From Pseudomonadota bacterium (lineage in GTDB: Bacteria > Pseudomonadota > Gammaproteobacteria > Burkholderiales > Methylophilaceae), in the NCBI GenBank assembly GCA_029549705.1, contig JAKPIR010000240.1:1-8414 (forward strand): a stretch of 8,414 bases of DNA, read 5' to 3'. Both the position numbers and the translations under genes were made by a program. This document shows positions 1-6,579 of the stretch, in pieces. Position 1 is the stretch's first letter; each line of letters begins with the position of its first letter. The notes beneath the pieces were generated by a model. It did no database searches. It was not told the origin of the DNA and saw only the letters and a program-made list of their open reading frames with translations.

Positions 1-357
1 CACTTCGCGCCCAACGCGCAGCATTTCCTGCACAATTTCTTCCGTATGGTGCATCGCTTGCAAGGTTTGCGAGAGAATAACGGTATCAAACGACTGGTCT
101 TCAAAACCAGATAAACCGTCCTCCAAGTCCATTTGAATCACATTTGAGCCATTTTGCATGCAGGCTAGCCAGTTGGCATCGTCTTTTTCAACGCCGTAGC
201 CTTTGACTTCAAGGCTGCTGCGTAAATATTGTAATAACTCGCCATCTCCGCAGCCTAAATCTAATACTTTTGACCCAAATTTAACCCAATTTGCAATTAT
301 TGCAAAATCTTGACGAAATTCACTCACATAATTTGTATTATTTACATTATTTTGCAT
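1..357 (-). CDS. metW: MetW, methionine biosynthesis methyltransferase-fold protein (partial)
   Basis: The N-terminal 119 residues of MetW are present; the gene continues past the left edge, and family members are usually about 190-200 residues. A class I SAM-binding glycine-rich motif, VLDLGCGDG, lies at residues 31-39, followed by GYGVEKDD at 53-60 and the MetW-typical stretch SQTLQAMHH near 96-104. The protein is annotated as acting with MetX in methionine synthesis, but its biochemical role is not well defined. Two ATG codons stand in tandem at 360 and 357. A GGTGG ribosome-binding site at 363-367 leaves five bases to the second ATG and only two to the first, so I chose 357. The start lies inside the last codons of metX, which implies one transcript and translational coupling. 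Nothing in the visible part looks damaged. Confidence 0.93.
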   Translation of the reverse strand, partial: MQNNVNNTNYVSEFRQDFAIIANWVKFGSKVLDLGCGDGELLQYLRSSLEVKGYGVEKDDANWLACMQNGSNVIQMDLEDGLSGFEDQSFDTVILSQTLQAMHHTEEIVQEMLRVGREV

Positions 358-1489
358 CATTGCCACCAATCTCAATGTTGCTTAAATAGGTTCGTAAAAT
401 GTTGTGGTAATGTGCATCCGGCATTAAAAATGCATCGTGGCCATGTGCAGCGGTGACTTCCGCGTAGCTCACGGTAAGTTCGTTATCCAGCAAAGCTTTA
501 ACGATTTCACGCGAGCGCGCCGGTGAAAATCGCCAGTCGCTGGTGAATGAAACCACTAAAAATTGCGCTTTTGCCTGCTTTAAAGCCGCGCTTAAGTCAC
601 CGTTAAAAGGTAACGCAGGGTCGTAATAATCTAACGCGCGCGTCATGCGTAAATAGGTGTTGGCATCAAATTCGCCAGCAAATTTATCGCCCTGATAGCG
701 CAGGTACGATTCCATTTCAAACTCAGCATCAAAACTGTATTGAATGTTGCTCTTGAGTTTGCGACCAAACTTAGCACCCATCGCGTCATCACTCAAGTAG
801 GTAATATGTCCCAGCATACGTGCAATGCGTAGGCCGCGGCGAGGTACAGTATTATGGGCATAATAGTCACCGCCGTGAAATTCTGGGTCGGTAATAATGG
901 CTTGGCGGGCCACTTCGTTAAAAGCCATGTTTTGCGCGGTGAGATTGGGTGCTGAGGCAATCACCAGCGCATGTCTGACGCGGTTAGGAAAAGCTAGCGT
1001 CCATTGCAACGCTTGCATGCCGCCCAAGCTACCGCCGATAACCGCGGCTAGGGTTGGAATGCCTAAAAAATCGAGTAGCCGCGCTTGCGAATTGACCCAG
1101 TCTTCAACAGTGACAATGGGAAAAGTTGACCCCCAAGGTTTACCCGTGACCGGATTAACGCTTACCGACCCGGTGCTGCCGTGACAGCCGCCTAAGTTAT
1201 TGACGCCAATGACAAAAAATTTATTGGTGTCCAGCGGCTTGTTGGGCCCTACAAGATTGTCCCACCAGCCTGGGTATTTATCATTTTCGCTATATTTTCC
1301 CGCCACATGATGCGTACCAGAAAGCGCATGACAAATGAGTACAGCGTTGGATTTATCGTGATTAAGCGTGCCGTAGGTTTCATAAGTTAAATCAAACGCG
1401 GGCAACACCGCACCACTTTTTAAAGTGAGTGGCGTATCAAAGTGTGCGCATTGGGCTACGACGATACCGACGGAATTATTTTCAAGCAT
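347..1489 (-). CDS. metX: MetX-family homoserine O-acyltransferase, probably the O-succinyltransferase type
   Basis: A cytoplasmic alpha/beta-hydrolase enzyme of 380 residues, normal for the family, that activates the hydroxyl of L-homoserine with acetyl-CoA or succinyl-CoA as the first dedicated step to methionine. The nucleophile elbow GGSLGGMQ places the catalytic Ser at 154. Asp318 lies in SFTSDWRFSP and His351 in HGHDAFL, completing the triad; NNLGGCHGSTG at 97-107 is the oxyanion-side loop. The Arg at 320, two residues after the catalytic Asp, is the position I recall as marking succinyl-CoA users within MetX, while acetyl-CoA users carry other residues there. The name is therefore given as probable O-succinyltransferase. 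The start at 1489 matches the family N-terminus (SVGIV near residue 6). No Shine-Dalgarno sequence precedes it, but a TATAAT box does. The 3' end overlaps metW. Confidence 0.95.
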   Translation of the reverse strand: MLENNSVGIVVAQCAHFDTPLTLKSGAVLPAFDLTYETYGTLNHDKSNAVLICHALSGTHHVAGKYSENDKYPGWWDNLVGPNKPLDTNKFFVIGVNNLGGCHGSTGSVSVNPVTGKPWGSTFPIVTVEDWVNSQARLLDFLGIPTLAAVIGGSLGGMQALQWTLAFPNRVRHALVIASAPNLTAQNMAFNEVARQAIITDPEFHGGDYYAHNTVPRRGLRIARMLGHITYLSDDAMGAKFGRKLKSNIQYSFDAEFEMESYLRYQGDKFAGEFDANTYLRMTRALDYYDPALPFNGDLSAALKQAKAQFLVVSFTSDWRFSPARSREIVKALLDNELTVSYAEVTAAHGHDAFLMPDAHYHNILRTYLSNIEIGGNDAK

Positions 1490-1495
1490 GCTGTA

Positions 1496-1501
1496 ATTAT
1501 A
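1496..1501 (-). promoter_or_regulatory. Candidate -10 box for metX-metW, placed for a leaderless mRNA
   Basis: On the minus strand a perfect TATAAT ends seven bases before the metX ATG. Taking the hexamer as -12 to -7 puts +1 on the A of the start codon. There is no purine-rich ribosome-binding site between box and ATG, as expected for a leaderless message. At 17-bp spacing the -35 region (1519-1524) reads CGTTAG, a poor match to TTGACA, so the promoter would be weak or need an activator. A TATAAT can arise by chance in AT-rich spacers. Confidence 0.4.
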
Positions 1502-1541
1502 CTATGGGTTGGCAAAAACTAACGGGATTAAGCTCAACAAA

Positions 1542-1560
1542 GCCAAGACCAGGTTTTGGC
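1542..1560 (-). terminator. Possible weak intrinsic terminator after prmC
   Basis: In the minus direction a seven-pair stem with a five-base CCTGG loop is followed by TTTGTTGAG. The stem is partly AT and the T tract is interrupted, so it is at best a weak terminator. It lies about 160 bases past the prmC stop and upstream of the metX promoter candidate, where the end of the hemA-prfA-prmC transcript would be useful. It could equally be an operator. Confidence 0.25.
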
Positions 1561-1719
1561 GAAGACTGTTTGAAATGAAAGGTTTTTGCTAAATAAAAAA
1601 CCTAGTTTTACAGGCATTTTTGACACCAACCTTTTTCGATGCTCTAGAAGCCTTGTAAATAAAGGCTCGCAGAGAATGATTTTTTTCTCGGCAACATAAA
1701 ATGCAAAAAAACATCAAAA

Positions 1720-2589
1720 TTATGTGGCCCAATGTTCGTTGATGATAAGCGGATTTTTGCCAATCGTGACGCGGTTATTACCACCGAAATCCTTGAATGT
1801 CTCAATCGAAACAAACCCAGCGTTCGACATTAAATCAGCGACTTTTTCTGCCTGATTGAATCCGTGCTCTAACATTAACCAACCTTGCGGCTGAAGATGC
1901 ACAAGGCTATTGTCGATAATCATGCGAATATCATTGAGGCCATCTTCACCGGAAGTGAGCGCTGACTTAGGCTCAAAGCGCAGGTCGCCTTGGCTTAAAT
2001 GTGCATCATTTTCTTCGATGTAGGGCGGGTTACTTACAATCACATCAAATCGCCGCTGACTAAGCTCATCGAACCAATGACTCAGTACAAATTGTACGTT
2101 GGTGATTTGCAAATTATCTGCATTTTTATTTGCAATATTCAATGCTGCATTTGAAATATCGACTGCGATAACGCGCGCTTGAGGCCGATGCTTGGCAATA
2201 GCCAGCGCGATGGCGCCGGTGCCTGTGCCAAGGTCTACAATTGTCTGGTTTGCGTTATTTTGAATTCGCGCTAAGGCTGTTTCCACCAAGGTTTCAGTAT
2301 CAGGCCGGGGAATTAAAGTATCTGGCGTTACGAATAAATCTAAACCATAAAACTCGCGGCGACCTAAAATATAAGCGATTGGCTCGCCAGCGATACGACG
2401 TTGTAATAACGCTTCAAAATCCGCAAGTACCTTGTCGTCTACAACATCATGCTGATGGGCAATGAGCCAGGCGCGATTCACATGCAGTAGGTGTTGTAAA
2501 AGCAATTGGGCTTCTAATTTAGCCTCATCGGATTTAAGTTGTGAGACTGCAGTTTGCAGCATCGTATGAATAGATGGCTTAGGCGGCAT
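1720..2589 (-). CDS. prmC: PrmC, release factor glutamine N5-methyltransferase
   Basis: Transfers a methyl group from SAM to the glutamine of the GGQ motif of release factors 1 and 2, raising termination efficiency. Counting from the ATG at 2589 the protein has 289 residues, close to E. coli PrmC at 277. The N-terminal helical recognition domain covers roughly residues 1-85. It is followed by LIPRPDTETLVE near 92-103, the SAM motif VDLGTGTGAIALA near 118-130, and the hallmark NPPY at 187-190, whose Asn and carbonyls position the target glutamine. A TTG at 2607 would add six residues. I prefer the ATG because E. coli PrmC aligns from about there, though neither start has a good ribosome-binding site. 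It lies 49 bases after prfA, which encodes its substrate, in the same direction. Confidence 0.95.
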   Translation of the reverse strand: MPPKPSIHTMLQTAVSQLKSDEAKLEAQLLLQHLLHVNRAWLIAHQHDVVDDKVLADFEALLQRRIAGEPIAYILGRREFYGLDLFVTPDTLIPRPDTETLVETALARIQNNANQTIVDLGTGTGAIALAIAKHRPQARVIAVDISNAALNIANKNADNLQITNVQFVLSHWFDELSQRRFDVIVSNPPYIEENDAHLSQGDLRFEPKSALTSGEDGLNDIRMIIDNSLVHLQPQGWLMLEHGFNQAEKVADLMSNAGFVSIETFKDFGGNNRVTIGKNPLIINEHWAT

Positions 2590-2638
2590 ATGTTGGGTGT
2601 TGCGCAAGCTGTCTTACAAACTTGCTTGGGCAGCGACT

Positions 2639-3721
2639 TTAGTTATCATCACCCAAACTTGCTAATAAGTCTGCCTGATGTTCGTTTGACAGTGCATTAA
2701 TCAGTTCATCCATATCGCCCTCGGTAATAGCATCAATTTTATATAGCGTGAGGTTAATGCGATGGTCGGTAATGCGCCCTTGCGGATAGTTGTAGGTGCG
2801 AATGCGCTCGCTTCTGTCGCCAGAGCCAATGAGGTTGCGGCGTTCACTGGCGATTTTGCTATTTTGCTCATCCACTTGTTTGGCTTTAATGCGCGCTGCT
2901 AGCACCATCATGGCTTGTGCTTTATTACTGTGTTGACTGCGACCGTCCTGACATTCCACCACTATGCCAGTGGGTGCATGGGTAATGCGCACGGCAGAAT
3001 CCGTTTTGTTGATGTGCTGCCCCCCTGCCCCGGATGCGCGAAAAGTATCGATGCGAATATCGGCAGGGTTAATGACGACATCGCTGACTTCATCGACCTC
3101 AGGCAGAATCGCCACAGTACATGCGCTGGTGTGAATGCGGCCTTGCGTTTCGGTGTCGGGTACACGTTGCACGCGGTGTCCGCCAGATTCAAATTTCATT
3201 TTTGAATACGCGCCATAACCTTCAATTTTGGCGATAATTTCTTTGTAACCACCCACTTCGCCTTCATTGGCTGATAACACTTCTACTTTCCACTTTTGTT
3301 TTTCAGCGTATCGTGAGTACATGCGGAATAAATCACCAGCAAATAAGCCCGATTCATCACCGCCTGTGCCCGCGCGAATTTCTAAGATGATATTTTTTTC
3401 ATCATTGGGGTCCTTGGGCAATAGCAGCACTTGCAGGGTCTTTTCAACTTCTTCCAGTTTGGCTTTTCCAGCTGCAATTTCTTCTTGGGCAAACTCTTTC
3501 ATGTCAGGGTCGCTCAGCATCGCCAGCGCTTCTTTGATGTCAGCCTCAGCCTGGGTAAACGCATGGTACTGCTCAACAATCGGCGTGATTTCTGCGTGTT
3601 CCTGCGTGAGTTTGCGATAGTTATCCATATTGTTGGTAACGCCCTCGCTACTCATCAGGCGGTTAATTTCTTCTAGGCGATCGCTCAAATTAGCGAGCTT
3701 GGTAATCATGGATGGTTTCAT
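2639..3721 (-). CDS. prfA: Peptide chain release factor 1 (RF1)
   Basis: Recognises UAA and UAG in the ribosomal A site and triggers release of the finished protein. At 360 residues it matches E. coli RF1 in length and numbering. An N-terminal coiled helical domain (about 1-100) is followed by the RF core AGTGGDESGLFAGDL at 117-131. The codon-recognition tripeptide is at 188-190, and GAGGQHINKTDSA carries the catalytic GGQ at 233-235. The tripeptide reads PDT rather than the E. coli PAT; the family rule is PxT, so stop-codon specificity should be unchanged. The MKPS start agrees with E. coli. A weak AAAGAAA ribosome-binding site lies upstream. The hemA stop is 27 bases upstream and prmC follows, giving the familiar hemA-prfA-prmC arrangement. 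Confidence 0.98.
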   Translation of the reverse strand: MKPSMITKLANLSDRLEEINRLMSSEGVTNNMDNYRKLTQEHAEITPIVEQYHAFTQAEADIKEALAMLSDPDMKEFAQEEIAAGKAKLEEVEKTLQVLLLPKDPNDEKNIILEIRAGTGGDESGLFAGDLFRMYSRYAEKQKWKVEVLSANEGEVGGYKEIIAKIEGYGAYSKMKFESGGHRVQRVPDTETQGRIHTSACTVAILPEVDEVSDVVINPADIRIDTFRASGAGGQHINKTDSAVRITHAPTGIVVECQDGRSQHSNKAQAMMVLAARIKAKQVDEQNSKIASERRNLIGSGDRSERIRTYNYPQGRITDHRINLTLYKIDAITEGDMDELINALSNEHQADLLASLGDDN

Positions 3722-3748
3722 CGATTATTTCTTTTATATGGCTTGAGA

Positions 3749-4993
3749 TTAAAGGTTAATTTGGTAAATTTGGCGCAAAGTCTGCTCCAGCCGTGTGTGT
3801 TCTTCGCCGTGCGATTGATTAAGGGCATGGCTGGGGGCATGTAGAAACTTGTTGGTGAGGGCGTTACTTAATATTTCAAGAGCCTTTTCAGGGCTTTCAC
3901 CTTTCTGAATGAGTTTCAGCGCTTTGTCCAACTCTACCTGACGGGTATTTTCTGCCTGGTCACGCAAGGCCTTAATGGTTGGAATGCCATCACGTTTTTT
4001 AAGCCACTGCATAAAATGTTCAACACGTGAGGCAATAATGCGTTCAGCATCTGCAGCAGCTTGCTGGCGATTGCCTAAACCCTCTTGAACGACTTGCGCT
4101 AAATCGTCTACGGTGTATAAAAATACATCATCTAAATCTTTGACTTCAGATTCCACATCACGCGGCACACCGAGATCGACCATAAAAATAGGGCGATGAC
4201 GACGCGCTTTTACTGCACGCTCAACCATGCCTAAACCCACAATGGGTAACTGGCTGGCTGTACAGGAAATAACGATGTCGTAGTCTGCAAAATGTGCGGG
4301 CAAGTCTTGCAGCAAAATAGCCTCGCCTCCAATTTTTTCAGCCAACGCCGCACCGCGCTCCAACGTGCGGTTGGCGATGGTCATTTGTTTTGGCTTTTGT
4401 GCAGCAAAGTGGTCAGCGCAAAGTTCAATCATCTCGCCAGCGCCGATGAACAGTACTTTTTGCTCGCTGATACTACCAAAAATGCGCTGCGCTAACTTAA
4501 CGGCTGCAGCCGACATGGAAACAGAATTTGCGCCAATATCAGTATTGGTGCGCACTTCTTTAGCCACTTCAAAGGTACGTTGAAAAAGCTTGTGCAGCAA
4601 CGTGCCAAGCGTGCCGGCCTCTTGCGCGATTTTGACGGATTGTTTGAATTGGCCCAAAATCTGCGGCTCGCCTAACACCATGCTATCTAAACCGGACGCG
4701 ACACGGAAAGCATGCTTTACCGCTTCATCATTCGGCAGGGTATAAATATAGGGTTGAATCGCGTCTTTATCCAGTTTGTGGTATTGAGATAGCCAGTTGA
4801 GCGGTTTTTGTGGATTATCGGTACTGCAATAGAGTTCAGTTCGGTTGCAGGTGGATAAAATGGAAGCTTCAGCCGCATCATGCAGGGTGAGTTCACGCAA
4901 TGCGCCTGCGAGACGGTCGCTATTAAAGGCAACGTGTTCTCGAATTTGAATGGGAGCGGTGGTGTGATTCACACCGATTACATAAAGCTGCAT
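3749..4993 (-). CDS. hemA: Glutamyl-tRNA reductase
   Basis: Reduces glutamyl-tRNA(Glu) to glutamate-1-semialdehyde with NADPH, the first committed and usually rate-limiting step of tetrapyrrole synthesis by the C5 route. It has 414 residues, typical of the family. The catalytic domain begins GVNHTTAPIQIREHVAF (7-23) and has the nucleophilic Cys49 in STCNRTELY. His94 and the signature RVASGLDSMVLGEPQILGQ (97-115) follow. The NADPH-binding motif VLFIGAGEM is at 180-188, MVDLGVPRDVE at 271-281, and the rest is the long C-terminal dimerisation helix region. No haem-sensing extension is evident. The ATG at 4993 matches the family N-terminus but has no Shine-Dalgarno sequence. It heads the cluster with prfA and prmC. 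Confidence 0.98.
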   Translation of the reverse strand: MQLYVIGVNHTTAPIQIREHVAFNSDRLAGALRELTLHDAAEASILSTCNRTELYCSTDNPQKPLNWLSQYHKLDKDAIQPYIYTLPNDEAVKHAFRVASGLDSMVLGEPQILGQFKQSVKIAQEAGTLGTLLHKLFQRTFEVAKEVRTNTDIGANSVSMSAAAVKLAQRIFGSISEQKVLFIGAGEMIELCADHFAAQKPKQMTIANRTLERGAALAEKIGGEAILLQDLPAHFADYDIVISCTASQLPIVGLGMVERAVKARRHRPIFMVDLGVPRDVESEVKDLDDVFLYTVDDLAQVVQEGLGNRQQAAADAERIIASRVEHFMQWLKKRDGIPTIKALRDQAENTRQVELDKALKLIQKGESPEKALEILSNALTNKFLHAPSHALNQSHGEEHTRLEQTLRQIYQINL

Positions 4994-5023
4994 AAGGATG
5001 CTTGTGTCAATACAATTTCCGTC

Positions 5024-5029
5024 ATTATA
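5024..5029 (-). promoter_or_regulatory. hemA: Candidate -10 box for the hemA-prfA-prmC operon
   Basis: A perfect TATAAT on the minus strand predicts a transcript start at about 5017 (an A) and a 24-base leader before the hemA ATG. At 17-bp spacing the -35 hexamer (5047-5052) is AATATT, not close to TTGACA, and no TGn extension precedes the -10 box. A TTGACA at 5005-5010 is too near the ATG to serve this start and is probably chance. Confidence 0.4.
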
Positions 5030-5150
5030 CTGCGTTGCTCACAAAAAATATTTTCTAACATATAAACCAATATGCCGTGGCTTTATTTTTAGCGCATTGC
5101 CAAATAAAAACTTGCTTTAAAACAAACATCCCTGCGGCGTAATTTTGTTG

Positions 5151-5172
5151 TTTTGGCCAGTGTTTGGCAAAA
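5151..5172 (-). terminator. Hairpin just after the mliC-like stop, possible weak terminator
   Basis: Three bases past the TAG stop (minus strand) the sequence folds as TTTTG-CCA / TGG-CAAAA around an AACAC loop, with one unpaired C in the right arm. The tract after it (CAACAAAATT) is not a U run, so this lacks the second half of a canonical intrinsic terminator. It may only slow or protect the 3' end. The rest of the gap to hemA (about 5030-5150) shows nothing else I can support. Confidence 0.25.
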
Positions 5173-5175
5173 AGT

Positions 5176-5535
5176 CTATTTTTTTGTTTGCGCTTTGCAC
5201 GCGGTGTATGCAATCTTTTCACCATCATTGAGCGTGGTTTCGTCACCGTTAATTACGAGGGTAATTGCGCCACTACTGTAACGGCCAGCGCCGCCTGAAG
5301 ATTTTGACAAGCTTACTTCGTGGTGCGTGTAAATTAGCCAAGCGTCATTGCCGTTGTTGAGCATGCGCACATGAAATTGTTTGTTGCCATCACAGACGTA
5401 GGTAACGGCGTCTTGTGGAGTGCGGGCACTTTCTTTTGAGCCAGTGCTAAATGGATTTAAGTTGATAGAACTGCAAGCAGTTAACATTATGGCTAAAGTG
5501 GTGACAAGTAAGAATGGTTTTATTTGAAAATGCAT
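5176..5535 (-). CDS. MliC-like C-type lysozyme inhibitor lipoprotein
   Basis: A 119-residue lipoprotein. The signal peptide has a basic start (MHFQIK), a hydrophobic core at 8-18 and a lipobox LTAC with the lipidated Cys at 21. The residues after Cys are Ser-Ser, not Asp, so outer-membrane sorting is expected. After a short linker, residues 45-115 resemble the MliC/PliC beta-barrel fold: TYVCDG (Cys48), then GAGRYSSGAITLVINGDETTL at 82-102, corresponding to the SGARY...KGDEAT region of E. coli MliC as I remember it, then Cys113, which can pair with Cys48. MliC proteins block C-type lysozyme. The start is fixed by a good AGGA site at 5543-5546, seven bases upstream. It follows sua5 by 33 bases and is probably cotranscribed. 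Family assignment rests on motif memory, not a search. Confidence 0.75.
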   Translation of the reverse strand: MHFQIKPFLLVTTLAIMLTACSSINLNPFSTGSKESARTPQDAVTYVCDGNKQFHVRMLNNGNDAWLIYTHHEVSLSKSSGGAGRYSSGAITLVINGDETTLNDGEKIAYTACKAQTKK

Positions 5536-5568
5536 AGCGAAGTCCTAAAGGTTGAAATTTTTACGATT

Positions 5569-6579
5569 TTACTTGGAAACGTCATGTGAACGTAGTGATT
5601 CAACAGCACTGCCGCCTGCCCGCGTTAACCGGTCACGTACCGCTGTCCAGGCGAGGGTATTCGGCGGTAGCTCGATTAAAAGTTGGTTTACTTGTAGGGC
5701 ATCTAATACATGAAGGCTGCGATAAAGTGCCTCAGCAACTTCTTCAGGCTTTTCTGAAAGCTGTATTACTTTGCATGTAGGAGTATCACCTGCACCAATC
5801 AACAGTGCAGCACAGGTTTGATTTATGTGCTGTATTGCCTCGCATGCGTGCATAAGGTCAGCCCGATGATTAAACAATGCCACTGGAGTACGTGGCGAAT
5901 AATGCAAAAGGTGCTGTCCGGGAACTTTTGGAGTTTGCTTATCAAGGATGTTATGGCTGGTTTTATCAACAACTACCTGTGGTTTACCTGTAGCATGCGC
6001 AATTTGCTCTTCACTAATCATACCGGGGCGTAGCAGTTGCCAATTTCCATCTGCTGTGACGCTCACAATTGTGGACTCAATGCCAACCGTACAAGCACCA
6101 CCATCTAGCACAGGTACGTGCACGCCTAACCCCGCTTCTACATGCGCGGCAGTCGTGGGGCTTAATTGAGTAAATAAATTAGCAGAAGGGGCGGCAACGC
6201 TTAACCCGCTTAATTCAAGCAATGCAAGTGTGGTGGGGTGGTTAGGCACACGCAAGGCAACCGTTGGCTCATTGCCGCGCAACACGCGCGACACATGGTC
6301 AAGTGCAGGTAACACTAAAGTCAGCGGGCCGGGCCAGAATGTCTTAGCAAGCTGCATTGCCGTTTCAGGAAACTCAGAGGCCCACGCATACACTTGATTG
6401 ATATTGCCAATATGCACAATTAGCGGGTGATCAGCAGGCCGTTGCTTGGTAGTAAATATCTTTCGTAATGCACTATCATTGCTAGCATCTGCCGCCAAGC
6501 CGTATACGGTTTCTGTGGGTATCGCGACAACTTCGCCACTTTTTAATAATGCAGATGCCTGCGCTAAACTTACATGCAT
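5569..6579 (-). CDS. sua5: L-threonylcarbamoyladenylate synthase, long Sua5 type
   Basis: Makes threonylcarbamoyl-AMP from threonine, bicarbonate and ATP, the precursor for t6A at position 37 of ANN-decoding tRNAs; TsaB, TsaD and TsaE finish the job. At 336 residues this is the two-domain Sua5 form, not the roughly 190-residue TsaC form. The YrdC-like domain (about 1-195) shows IPTETVYGLAADA at 20-32, the KxR pair Lys45/Arg47 in KQRPADHPLIVHI, VALRVPNHP at 107-115 and SAN at 132-134. The C-terminal Sua5 domain starts after the linker motif PGQHLLHYSPRTP at 220-232; the HYSP part is diagnostic. The ATG at 6579 has a weak CGGA site three bases upstream. It is divergent from the cupin-trp genes and followed closely by the lipoprotein gene. 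Confidence 0.95.
   Translation of the reverse strand: MHVSLAQASALLKSGEVVAIPTETVYGLAADASNDSALRKIFTTKQRPADHPLIVHIGNINQVYAWASEFPETAMQLAKTFWPGPLTLVLPALDHVSRVLRGNEPTVALRVPNHPTTLALLELSGLSVAAPSANLFTQLSPTTAAHVEAGLGVHVPVLDGGACTVGIESTIVSVTADGNWQLLRPGMISEEQIAHATGKPQVVVDKTSHNILDKQTPKVPGQHLLHYSPRTPVALFNHRADLMHACEAIQHINQTCAALLIGAGDTPTCKVIQLSEKPEEVAEALYRSLHVLDALQVNQLLIELPPNTLAWTAVRDRLTRAGGSAVESLRSHDVSK

Larger units (their letters stand above)
1490..1719. other. 230-bp spacer between prmC and metX with three hairpin-forming inverted repeats
   Basis: No convincing ORF or RNA gene lies here. Three inverted repeats can be read. The first, at 1542-1560, is GCCAAGA paired with TTTTGGC (one G-T pair, 5-base loop). 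The second, at 1581-1602, is GGTTTTT with AAAAACC. The third, at 1642-1674, has an inner AGCCTT/AAGGCT stem and an outer CTCT/AGAG stem. On the minus strand the first is followed by TTTGTT and could be a weak intrinsic terminator for transcription arriving from prmC. The third has seven T's (1680-1686) just beyond it on the plus strand, where no gene is reading. The metX promoter must lie in this spacer. I see no SAM-type riboswitch core. Confidence 0.45.

Noticed and set aside
290..306. Perfect inverted repeat TTTGCAA-TTA-TTGCAAA inside metW, resembling the TTTGCA elements near 6650
   Set aside because: It encodes Ala-Ile-Ile-Ala in a conserved stretch of MetW, where GCA/AAT codons give such a palindrome by chance; it is not near a promoter.
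897..1184. Plus-strand ORF of 95 codons opposite metX
   Set aside because: Wholly antisense to a well-conserved gene, no recognisable domain; a shadow of metX codon use.
1490..1719. Possible SAM-responsive riboswitch upstream of metX
   Set aside because: I could not match the hairpins to a SAM-I or SAM-II core, and the promoter candidate adjoining the ATG would leave no leader to hold one.
2915..3205. ORFs on both strands overlapping prfA (96 and 76 codons)
   Set aside because: Translations are the RF1 core read in other frames or on the other strand; no family resemblance.
5005..5010. TTGACA just upstream of hemA as a -35 box
   Set aside because: At normal spacing the -10 box would fall inside the hemA coding region; the TATAAT at 5024-5029 is better placed.
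5055..5246. Minus-strand ORF of 63 codons overlapping the 3' end of the lipoprotein gene
   Set aside because: Starts inside the lipoprotein gene in another frame, has no ribosome-binding site and no recognisable sequence.
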